Origin: Actinomycetes bacterium
GTDB lineage: Bacteria; Actinomycetota; Actinomycetes; Mycobacteriales; Mycobacteriaceae
NCBI GenBank assembly: GCA_023404955.1
Contig: JAEXZY010000006.1
Location: 1-42,521, forward strand
Direction of reading: 5' to 3'
DNA length: 42,521 bases
The notes below the pieces were generated by a model. That model ran no database searches. It was given only the letters and a program-made list of their open reading frames with translations, and was not told the origin of the DNA. Shown one piece after another: positions 9,207 to 16,234 of this stretch (within the stretch, counting starts at the first letter, position 1; every line of letters starts with the position of its first letter). The translations under genes and the position numbers were made by a program.

Positions 9207-9220
9207 TAGGCATATGCCTA
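9207..9220. promoter_or_regulatory. 14-bp palindrome, candidate IclR operator
   Basis: TAGGCATATGCCTA is a perfect palindrome 28 bp before the iclR GTG. The half AGGCATAT also occurs directly repeated at 9193-9200. The AT-rich stretch 9186-9220 stands out against the high-GC surroundings and probably includes the promoter. IclR-family proteins commonly bind short palindromes in their own promoter; autoregulation is inferred. Confidence 0.5.
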
Positions 9221-9235
9221 GGCGGCATTTGCTGA

Positions 9236-9244
9236 GCGAGGAGG
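9236..9244 (+). promoter_or_regulatory. ribosome-binding site of the IclR gene
   Basis: GCGAGGAGG ends four bases before the GTG at 9249. It is a strong Shine-Dalgarno sequence and fixes this GTG as the start. Confidence 0.6.
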
Positions 9245-9248
9245 CCCG

Positions 9249-10100
9249 GTGACCATCACTGTCGACAAGGCGAACGAAACACCCAGCGCGGTCATCGATC
9301 GCATCTCCCTGGTTCTCGACGCCTTCGACGGACCGGGACGGCTCACCCTGGCGCAGATCGTGCGCCGCACCGGACTTCCCCGTTCGTCGGCGCACCGCAT
9401 GCTCGAGCGCCTGGTCGCGCTGCGCTGGCTGCGTCGCGATGGCCGCGACTACGAACTGGGCATGCGGTTGGTCGAGCTGGGCTCCCTGGCGCTGCACCAG
9501 GACCGCATCCACCGTGCCGCGATCCCACTGTTGCGCGACCTGCACCGCGCCACGGGGCTTGTTGTGCACCTCGCGGTGCTCGACGGCTCCGATGTGGTGT
9601 ACCTGGAGAAGATCGGTGACCACATGGCCGCCGCCATCCCCACCCGCGTCGGGGGCCGTCAACCGGCGCACTGCACCGCCGTGGGAAAGGCCATCCTCGC
9701 CGATCACGCCAACGCCGACCGCATGGTGGACCTGACTGCTCGCAAGACTCGATACTCCATCGCCAGTGGCGCCCAATGGGCCGCGGAGCTGACCCGGGTG
9801 CGGGCCCATGGAATCGCGGTGGAGCGCGAGGAGTCCCTCCCCGGCTTCGGGTGCGTGGCCGCGCCGATCGGCCCTGCCGGTCAAGCCGTAGCCGCGGTCT
9901 CGGTGTGTGGCCCGCTCTCGCGGATGACCTTCGACCATCGCATGGCCGCGCCGGTGCGCATGACGGCGATGGGCATCTGGCGCAACGCCGAAGACGGACC
10001 CGAGCGTGTCGCACCCACTCTGCAGCCGCTGCGCCCGTTGCGCGGCGGGGTCGCGCCGCGGCCGACCGAAGCGCGCCACACATCCCTGTTGCCGGCGTGA
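9249..10100 (+). CDS. IclR-family transcriptional regulator
   Basis: A 283-residue IclR protein. The N-terminal winged helix has LTLAQIVRRTGLPRSSAHRM (about 32-51) as its helix-turn-helix, followed by RDYELGMRLVELG. The C-terminal effector domain contains VVYLEKIG, PAHCTAVGKAILA and FGCVAAPIG, typical of the IclR GAF-like domain. It probably senses an aromatic or steroid-derived acid or CoA ester and controls the neighbouring catabolic operons. A strong AGGAGG site precedes the GTG start, and a perfect palindrome lies 28 bp upstream. The stop overlaps the start of the esterase gene (GTGA), so regulator and esterase form one transcript. The last 35 residues are a Pro/Arg-rich tail of no recognised function. 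Target operators elsewhere in the window were not found by eye. Confidence 0.95.
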   Translation: MTITVDKANETPSAVIDRISLVLDAFDGPGRLTLAQIVRRTGLPRSSAHRMLERLVALRWLRRDGRDYELGMRLVELGSLALHQDRIHRAAIPLLRDLHRATGLVVHLAVLDGSDVVYLEKIGDHMAAAIPTRVGGRQPAHCTAVGKAILADHANADRMVDLTARKTRYSIASGAQWAAELTRVRAHGIAVEREESLPGFGCVAAPIGPAGQAVAAVSVCGPLSRMTFDHRMAAPVRMTAMGIWRNAEDGPERVAPTLQPLRPLRGGVAPRPTEARHTSLLPA

Positions 10101-11020
10101 CGCTCGATCCGCAGATCGCCGACATCATCGAGGCGCTCGATTCGGGCTTTCCGCCGGTGCACGAAATGACCGGCGCACAAGCGCGTGCCACGATTCGCGC
10201 GCGGTTCGTGCCGAACCCAGCGCCCGAGCAGGTCGCCGTCGTCGAAGACCATGAGATGGCTGTCGACGGAGGCTCTGTCGCTGTTCGCGTCTATCGTCCC
10301 GAGGCGTCGGAACCGTTGCCACTGGTGGTGTACGCGCACGGCGGTGGGTTCGTCTTCTGCGACATCGACAGTCACGACGGACTGTGCCGCAACATCGCCA
10401 ATCTCGTTCCCGCGGTGGTTGTTTCAGTGGATTACCGGTTGGCTCCCGAGCACCGATGGCCAACCGCCGCCGAAGATCTGTACACGGCCGTCGAGTGGGC
10501 GAGCGATCGTGCCGCCGATTTCGGCGCGGATCCGACGCGCGTGGTCGTCGGCGGTGACAGTGCCGGAGGAAATCTGGCCGCGGTCACCGCCCTGATGGCG
10601 CGCGATCGGAACGGCCCGGCCGTGGCGGCGCAGTTGCTGCTCTATCCGGTGATCGCCGCTGATTTCGACACGCCGTCCTACCGGACCTTCGGGTCTGGGT
10701 TCTACAACCCGCGCCCGGCCCTGCAGTGGTATTGGGATCAATACGTGCCCACCGTCGGCGACCGCACCCACCCCTACGCCAGCCCGCTGGGCGCCGAACT
10801 CGGCGGTCTGCCGCCCGCGGTGATGGTGCTCGCAGGCCATGACCCCCTGCACGACGAAGCCAGCGCATACGCCGACGCGTTGTCCTCGGCCGGTGTGCCG
10901 GTCACGCGCTGCGAGTTCGAGGGCGGCATCCACGGATTCATGACGATGCCGATGCTCGACATCGCCCACGATGCGCGCCGAAAGGCCAGCGCGGCGTTAC
11001 GGCAGGTGCTCGACCGGTAG
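10097..11020 (+). CDS. HSL-family alpha/beta-hydrolase (esterase)
   Basis: A 307-residue hormone-sensitive-lipase family esterase. It has HGGGFVF (81-87, oxyanion hole), VDYRLAPEH (111-119), the nucleophile elbow GGDSAGG (152-158, Ser155), then GHDPLHDEA with the acid Asp and GIHGF with the catalytic His. It would hydrolyse small acyl esters or lactones. It is not of the HsaD (MCP hydrolase) type. The GTG at 10097 overlaps the iclR stop, which fixes the start. The 3' end overlaps the convergent Old Yellow Enzyme gene by 24 bp. Given two Baeyer-Villiger monooxygenases nearby, hydrolysis of the ester or lactone they form is a reasonable inference but unproven. Confidence 0.93.
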   Translation: MTLDPQIADIIEALDSGFPPVHEMTGAQARATIRARFVPNPAPEQVAVVEDHEMAVDGGSVAVRVYRPEASEPLPLVVYAHGGGFVFCDIDSHDGLCRNIANLVPAVVVSVDYRLAPEHRWPTAAEDLYTAVEWASDRAADFGADPTRVVVGGDSAGGNLAAVTALMARDRNGPAVAAQLLLYPVIAADFDTPSYRTFGSGFYNPRPALQWYWDQYVPTVGDRTHPYASPLGAELGGLPPAVMVLAGHDPLHDEASAYADALSSAGVPVTRCEFEGGIHGFMTMPMLDIAHDARRKASAALRQVLDR

Positions 11021-12232
11021 CGACGTCGCGGCCGCGCCCTCACGCTGCGCCGCCCGGCCGTAGCGCTGGCCGGGGTCGAGCACGCAGTGTGTCCGCCCGA
11101 ACACCGTGACCATGCACTTGTTGTTGTGGGTGCAGCGGCTGCGCGAGGCCGGCTCGGCCATCATCGTCTTCACCCGGTCAGGTTCGCGCAGGAGTGCCCG
11201 CCCCATCGCGAAGAAGTCGAAGCCCTCGGCCAAACCGGTCATCAGGTGCGCGCGCTCGGTGATGCCCCCCAGCAGGATCAGTTTGGTGTTGGTCATCAGC
11301 GGCACGAATTGGCGTGCGGCGTCGAGCATGTAGAGATCGTGGTAGGGATAGTCGCCCATCGCGCGCTTGCCCACGAGCTTCAGCGCCGGACGTAGCGCCG
11401 GGGGCATCACCTTCGCGAACTCCCGCACCGGCGCGTCACCCCGGAAGAGGTACATCGGCTTGTAGACCGATGATCCCTGGGTCAATTCGAGAGCGTCGAG
11501 AGTGGCGTCGGCGTCGAGCAACTGCGCGGTGCGCAGCGCCTCGTCGATCCAGATGCTGCCCGGCACCCCGTCGTCCATGTCCAGCTTGGCGATCACCGCG
11601 ATCTGATCACCGACGACCTCACGGACGTGCTCGGCGATCTCGCGTACCAGCCGCGAGCGGTTGTCGATCGACCCGCCGTAGGCGTCTTTGCGCCGGTTGA
11701 TCAGCGGGCTCAGGAACGAGCTGGGCAGGTACAGGTGCCCGAAGTGCAACTCCACCGCATCGAAACCCGCGTCCACCGCCACCTGGGCAGCGGTGCCGAA
11801 TTGCGCGATGACCGTGCGGATCTCGTCGACGGTGATGGCCCGGCAATAGGCCATCGACGTCGGGTTGACGAACCTGCTGGGGGCGACCGCGGTGACTCCG
11901 GTCAGCTTCCGAGGGGCGACGACTCCGGCGTGACCGAGTTGGGCCGAGATCGCCGCGCCGGCGTCGTGCACCGCATCGGTCAGTCGTCGCAGCCCCGGCA
12001 GGGCCGCGACACTCATCACGATCTGACCGGGAGCGCTGGCCGCCTGCGGCGACACACAGCAGTACGCGACCGTCGTCATCCCGACCCCGCCCTCGGCGAA
12101 GCTGCGGTGGAAGTCGATCAGTTCGTCGGTCACCGCACCGTCGGGCGAACGCCCCTCGGACGTGGCAGCTTTGATGACCCGGTTGCGCAGTGTCACCGGG
12201 CCCAGTCGAGCGGGGCTGAACGGATCGCTCAT
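10997..12232 (-). CDS. Old Yellow Enzyme-type NADH:flavin oxidoreductase
   Basis: A 411-residue TIM-barrel FMN protein: LGPVTLRNRVIKAATSEG at the N-terminus, ISAQLGHAG, AVELHFGHLYLPSSFLSP with the paired His of the active site, YGGSIDNRSR and GGITERAHL/FFAMGRALLREP near the phosphate site. It has the barrel only, without the second domain of 2-enoate reductases. A Cys cluster (CTHNNKC, then Cys ten residues on) remains near the C-terminus, like the iron-sulphur region of the longer relatives, but no Fe-S cluster can be claimed. Such enzymes reduce activated C=C bonds, including steroid enones. The ATG at 12232 has CAGGGTGAG upstream. It is divergent from the Dabb gene and overlaps the esterase gene by 24 bp at its 3' end. 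Confidence 0.92.
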   Translation of the reverse strand: MSDPFSPARLGPVTLRNRVIKAATSEGRSPDGAVTDELIDFHRSFAEGGVGMTTVAYCCVSPQAASAPGQIVMSVAALPGLRRLTDAVHDAGAAISAQLGHAGVVAPRKLTGVTAVAPSRFVNPTSMAYCRAITVDEIRTVIAQFGTAAQVAVDAGFDAVELHFGHLYLPSSFLSPLINRRKDAYGGSIDNRSRLVREIAEHVREVVGDQIAVIAKLDMDDGVPGSIWIDEALRTAQLLDADATLDALELTQGSSVYKPMYLFRGDAPVREFAKVMPPALRPALKLVGKRAMGDYPYHDLYMLDAARQFVPLMTNTKLILLGGITERAHLMTGLAEGFDFFAMGRALLREPDRVKTMMAEPASRSRCTHNNKCMVTVFGRTHCVLDPGQRYGRAAQREGAAATSLPVEHLP

Positions 12233-12320
12233 CGGCTCACCCTGATCCCGGCGGTGTGGACGGTCAACCCGGGCCTCCCGATGGCCGGGAACGCAGCCAT
12301 GTGCGCGCGTGGCGCGACCG

Positions 12321-12326
12321 TAGCCT
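12321..12326 (+). promoter_or_regulatory. candidate leaderless -10 element of the Dabb-domain gene
   Basis: TAGCCT (TANNNT) ends six bases before the ATG at 12333, with no Shine-Dalgarno between. This suggests that transcription begins at or next to the start codon. Confidence 0.45.
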
Positions 12327-12332
12327 CGCGCC

Positions 12333-13316
12333 ATGGGTGAGGTTTTCGTCATCGACCGGGTGACCACCGCTGCGGGCTGCGCACGCGCATTCATCGACGC
12401 GTACCTCGCCGGCTACGCCCCCGGGGCGCGGGCGCGCGGGATGACCCTGCGCGACGTCCTGGTGAGCCCGCCGATCTGGTTCCCGGACCGCACCAACGTC
12501 GTCACCGTCACCTGGACGCTGCCCAGTCCGCAGGCGTGGTGGCAGATGACCTGGCAGGGCCGGCCCGACCCGACGATTGCTCAATGGTGGTCCAGCGTGG
12601 AGGATCTCGTCGTCGACCGCACCCGCAGCGTTGCCACCGCCGCCGAGGATGTCGAGGCAGCCCCGCCCGCCGCGGTCGCTGACCCGGTTGCAGGGGCCAC
12701 CTCCGCGGTTGCGGTGACCCGGTTGATCGATGTCGCCGAGCATGACCGCGACCGTATCCTCGCCTCCCTGCGGGCCGCCGCGGAGCGCAGCGGAGCCACC
12801 AGGAGCGTCGTGGCTCCGACGCTGCCGGGGTCGCGCAACGGCGGCGACATCCTGGTGCACCTCCGCTTCGACGATCCTCAGGCGGCAGCTGACTGCGACG
12901 TCGATGAGGCACTGGAGGATTCGGCCATTTCCCGCGTCAACGGCGCCACCTACCGCGGCAGCGCGATGCGCACCGCCAACGGAACCGTGTACCGGGCCCT
13001 GCTGCTGCGCGTCCCACCCGAAACCGACCCCGCGGTGGTGGCCGAGTTCGAACGCGAGCTGGCGATGATGGCGACCTACGTTCCGACGATCGTTGCCTGG
13101 CAGCTCAGCAGAGTTGACCATGCCGTCGGAACCACCGGATGGACGCACGTGTTCGAGCAGGAGTTCACCGACGCCGCGGGACTGATGGGCCCCTATCTGA
13201 TGCACCCCATCCACTGGGCGGTCGTCGATCGGTGGTTCGACCCCGAGACCACCGACGTGATCGTCCGCGACCGGGTGTGCCACAGCTTCTGCGACGTGTC
13301 CGCCCCGGTGCTCTAG
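12333..13316 (+). CDS. Dabb-domain (stress-responsive A/B barrel) protein, two-domain
   Basis: A 327-residue protein. The C-terminal 110 residues (YRALLLRVPPETDP through FTDAAGLMGPYLMHPIHWAVVDRWF) look like a Dabb ferredoxin-like alpha/beta barrel, with the usual Y-x-x-H-P-x-H-W motif. The N-terminal half (residues 1-100, with TWTLPSPQAWWQM and TIAQWWSSVEDLV) looks like a diverged partner domain, joined by an Ala-rich linker near 110-130. The family includes dimeric aromatic-polyketide cyclase-like proteins and binding proteins of catabolic clusters; no reaction is established for this form. It is a single gene, divergent from the Old Yellow Enzyme gene and convergent with an SDR gene 6 bp away. 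Confidence 0.75.
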   Translation: MGEVFVIDRVTTAAGCARAFIDAYLAGYAPGARARGMTLRDVLVSPPIWFPDRTNVVTVTWTLPSPQAWWQMTWQGRPDPTIAQWWSSVEDLVVDRTRSVATAAEDVEAAPPAAVADPVAGATSAVAVTRLIDVAEHDRDRILASLRAAAERSGATRSVVAPTLPGSRNGGDILVHLRFDDPQAAADCDVDEALEDSAISRVNGATYRGSAMRTANGTVYRALLLRVPPETDPAVVAEFERELAMMATYVPTIVAWQLSRVDHAVGTTGWTHVFEQEFTDAAGLMGPYLMHPIHWAVVDRWFDPETTDVIVRDRVCHSFCDVSAPVL

Positions 13317-13322
13317 AGAGTC

Positions 13323-14210
13323 CTAGATGCCGGCGGGCAGGATGTTGGGATTGGCTGCCGCCGGGGGCTCCAGCGGCGGCAACACTGTGCGCCCGTCCAG
13401 GGTGTGCACCGGCAGATTCTGCGCCCACGGGTAGTGGAGGCTGAATGCGACCAGCCCCGTGCGTGTTTGGGCCGGAAGGTGGCACATGGCCAGCACCGTC
13501 TCGGCCAGATACTCCACCGGTTCGGTGGGAAAGCTGTCCGGAATCAAGGATGCCGCGCCAGGAGTACGCACGGCCGTGGACGGACCCACACAATTCACCG
13601 CGATGTTGGCGTCGAGCAACTCAGCGGCGACGCCCTGGGTGAAGCGATGCAACGCCGCTTTGCACGAAGCATAGATCACGTCTCCCGCCGTCTTGTTGTA
13701 CTCGCGGTAGGGCCGCAGGGGCGCGACGCCGGTGACCGACCCGATGTTGACGATCCACCCCGCACCACGGCTGCGCATGTGTGGAATCACCGCCTGAGTC
13801 AACGCGAACGGGGTGGTCAGGTAGTGGGCGACGGTCCGATCGAAGGTCGCGCGCGGCATGTCCTCGATCAGCGCGTAATCAGCGAAGCCGGCATTGTTGA
13901 CCAGGATGTCGATGCCACCCGCCCGGTCGACCACCGACTCGATGAGCTCGGCGCGTGCTGCGTCGTCCTCCAGATCGGCGGCGACCCCGAAGGCCGATCC
14001 GCCCGCCGCCTCGATGAGCGCGATGGTCTCGTCGATGGTGCCGGGGATCGCTTCGCTCGCGCCGGCCCGCACCGACAGTGAGGGCTGATACGAGCGGGCC
14101 GTGACGGCGACTGTGGCACCCTCGGCAGCCAGCCGCTGCGCGATGGCCCGCCCGATGCCGCGACTACTCCCCGTCACGAGAGCCTTTTTGCCGGTGAGTA
14201 TTCCGCTCAT
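13323..14210 (-). CDS. short-chain dehydrogenase/reductase
   Basis: A 295-residue SDR: ALVTGSSRGIGRAIA (about 10-24), ILVNNAGFADY, active-site Ser in IVNIGSVTG and YASCK as YxxxK. It is longer than the classical 250 residues: an insertion after the first strand (RSYQPSLSVRAGASEAIPGT) and a C-terminal tail of about 45 residues (HYPWAQNLPVHTLDG onward) are seen. The ATG at 14210 overlaps the TGA of the upstream BVMO (ATGA), so the two are translationally coupled. That fits an alcohol/ketone partner for the BVMO, for example making its ketone substrate or oxidising the alcohol released afterwards. Other starts further upstream lie inside the BVMO gene and are less likely. Confidence 0.92.
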   Translation of the reverse strand: MSGILTGKKALVTGSSRGIGRAIAQRLAAEGATVAVTARSYQPSLSVRAGASEAIPGTIDETIALIEAAGGSAFGVAADLEDDAARAELIESVVDRAGGIDILVNNAGFADYALIEDMPRATFDRTVAHYLTTPFALTQAVIPHMRSRGAGWIVNIGSVTGVAPLRPYREYNKTAGDVIYASCKAALHRFTQGVAAELLDANIAVNCVGPSTAVRTPGAASLIPDSFPTEPVEYLAETVLAMCHLPAQTRTGLVAFSLHYPWAQNLPVHTLDGRTVLPPLEPPAAANPNILPAGI

Positions 14211-16132
14211 CGCAGCACGAAATCCGTTTCGATGGGTGCGCGGTGTTGTTGCCACAGGTCGACGAGTCGGTAGGGGGTGGCCACGACGACGCGGCCGGAT
14301 TCCGACCGGTAGTACGTGTGGGCGTTGGGCGTGTGACACCAGACGGTGTTCTGCATCGCTGCGTCGATGCCGGCCACATAGTCCTCAAATGCGCTCTCGG
14401 TGACCTCCATCGACGTCGCCCCTCGCAACGCCATCAGTTGCAGGCATTCGATGATGTAGTGCGCCAGCACTTCCATCGAGAAATTGGCACCGGCGCCGTG
14501 CCCGGGACTGTAGTTGGGTGCCGACGTGATGAACAGATTCGGGAACCCGGGCACCGTGCCGCCGCGATACGCGCGCGGACTGTCACCCCACTCCCCCGCC
14601 AAGGTCTTGCCGTCACGACCGCGGATGTCCACCGTCGACAGGAAATCCAGGTGATACCCGGTGGCGTAGATGATCACGTCCAGATCGATCTGACGGCCGT
14701 CGGCCGTGACGATCCCCGCGGCGTTGATCCGCGCGGGTTCGCTCGCTTCCACATCGACGTGGTCGCGGGTCAACGCAGCGTAGTAGCCACCCGGGTCCCG
14801 GATGATGCGCTTCCCGTAGGGCGCGAAGTCCGGGGTCACTTTGCGGGCCAATTCCGTTCCCGCTCCGAAGGTCTGGTCGATGTACTCGAGGCACATCTGC
14901 AGCAGGACATCGTTGGTCGGGTTGATGGAGAGGTGGGTCGCCGACCACTCCGGGTCCTGCAGGATGATCGGATAGTTGTTGTCGGCGGTGCCCCAGTAGG
15001 ACTTCACCCGGTGCCACATGGCGTAGTACGGCAGTACCCGGCCGAGGTGACGGCGGTGTTCGGGAACAGCGTCGGTCAGCCGCTTGCGCGGTGCCACCCA
15101 GTGCGGCTGCCGCTGGAACACCGTCAGATGCTCGACCTGATCGACGCAGGCATCGACGATCTGCACGGCCGTGCAGCCCGCGCCGATGATCGCCACCTTC
15201 TTGCCCGTCAGGTCGAGTTCCGGGTCCCAGCGGGCGGAGTGGATGCTGATGCCGGCGAACGTGTCCCGGCCCTCGATGTCCGGGAACCGGGGGCGGTTCA
15301 GATAGCCCGCGGCGGTCACCACCACACGAGCGTTATCCACCGACTCGGTGCCGTCGGTACGCCGAGTGTGGATCTCCCACAGTTGTTGCTGCTCGTCCCA
15401 GTGCAGGGCCACCACCTCGGTGCCGAACCGGATGTGGCGGCGAAGGTCGTGCTTGTCGGCCAGGCCGACCAGATATGCCTGGTACTCCGCGCCCTGCGGG
15501 TAGTAGTTCGACCACTCGGGGTTGACCTCACGCGAGAGTGAGTAGTAGGCCGACGGGGTGTCCACGCCGATACCAGGGTAGGTGGTGGTCAACCAGGTGC
15601 CACCCACCTCGTCATTGCGGTCGTAGACGGTGAAGGACACCCCTTCCTCGGCAGCGGACAAGGCCACGGCGATGCCGGCCAGACCGGCCCCCACGATCGC
15701 GACGGTGGTGGTCTGCGGGATAGGGACCGTGCGCGGCAGAGTGGGCGCGCAGGGCCGGAACCCGCCCTGCTCGAGCAGCAGGTCGACCTGCTCGTCGTCG
15801 ACCTCGCTGCCCAGGGCCACCGGTAACAGCGAGGCGAAGAATTCACGGTCGTCGGGAGCCGGTACGTCGGCGGGCCGCTCGGAGCCGAGCGCGGCGATGA
15901 TCTCGTCGGCCAATGCCTGCGCGGTCTGCGGATCGGTCGTGCCGGCCCGCTCGGGGGGATCGGGGACGTAGGAGATCTTGGTGGCGTAGCGGTCGATCGC
16001 CGTGGCGTCGCCGGTCATCTGCGCCAGCACGGCCACCAGCACACCGGGGTCGGCCTCGAGCAGGTGCGCGCGCAGAACGTCCGGATCCGTTGCACTGTCG
16101 GCCGGCGACGACGATTCCGTGGTGGCGGTCAT
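14207..16132 (-). CDS. Baeyer-Villiger monooxygenase (HAPMO-like, with N-terminal extension)
   Basis: A 641-residue class B flavoprotein. Residues 1-140 form an acidic helical extension. Then come VAIVGAGLAG (FAD, about 144-153), GGTWLTTTYPGIGVD (177-191), the fingerprint FAGISIHSARW (292-302) and the NADPH motif IIGAGCTA (315-322). Size and extension match 4-hydroxyacetophenone monooxygenase (about 640 residues), which converts aryl ketones to aryl esters; steroid-active relatives exist. The fingerprint ends in WD, not the WP of the other BVMO in this window. The ATG at 16132 has a GATACT -10 element 7 bp upstream, consistent with a leaderless mRNA. Coupled to an SDR downstream (ATGA) and divergent from the acyl-CoA ligase gene. 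Confidence 0.93.
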   Translation of the reverse strand: MTATTESSSPADSATDPDVLRAHLLEADPGVLVAVLAQMTGDATAIDRYATKISYVPDPPERAGTTDPQTAQALADEIIAALGSERPADVPAPDDREFFASLLPVALGSEVDDEQVDLLLEQGGFRPCAPTLPRTVPIPQTTTVAIVGAGLAGIAVALSAAEEGVSFTVYDRNDEVGGTWLTTTYPGIGVDTPSAYYSLSREVNPEWSNYYPQGAEYQAYLVGLADKHDLRRHIRFGTEVVALHWDEQQQLWEIHTRRTDGTESVDNARVVVTAAGYLNRPRFPDIEGRDTFAGISIHSARWDPELDLTGKKVAIIGAGCTAVQIVDACVDQVEHLTVFQRQPHWVAPRKRLTDAVPEHRRHLGRVLPYYAMWHRVKSYWGTADNNYPIILQDPEWSATHLSINPTNDVLLQMCLEYIDQTFGAGTELARKVTPDFAPYGKRIIRDPGGYYAALTRDHVDVEASEPARINAAGIVTADGRQIDLDVIIYATGYHLDFLSTVDIRGRDGKTLAGEWGDSPRAYRGGTVPGFPNLFITSAPNYSPGHGAGANFSMEVLAHYIIECLQLMALRGATSMEVTESAFEDYVAGIDAAMQNTVWCHTPNAHTYYRSESGRVVVATPYRLVDLWQQHRAPIETDFVLR

Positions 16133-16139
16133 GGTGGCG

Positions 16140-16145
16140 AGTATC
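16140..16145 (-). promoter_or_regulatory. candidate leaderless -10 element of the HAPMO-like gene
   Basis: Minus-strand GATACT (NANNNT) ends seven bases before the ATG at 16132, with no Shine-Dalgarno sequence between. Confidence 0.42.
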
Positions 16146-16221
16146 GAAGAAACGGGGCCTCGGCGGCGCGGGCTTGTCTACTGAGCGGGAGACGAACCAC
16201 CGTCGCGTCCCGTCTCGTGCC

Positions 16222-16227
16222 TACGCT
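16222..16227 (+). promoter_or_regulatory. candidate leaderless -10 element of the acyl-CoA ligase operon
   Basis: TACGCT (TANNNT) ends seven bases before the ATG at 16235. The identical hexamer lies at the same kind of distance before the padR GTG. Confidence 0.45.
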
Positions 16228-16234
16228 GCGGCCC

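Noticed and set aside
14243..15541. A 432-codon plus-strand open frame opposite the HAPMO-like BVMO
   Set aside because: Low-complexity His/Arg/Val-rich translation without motifs; it is antisense to a complete BVMO.
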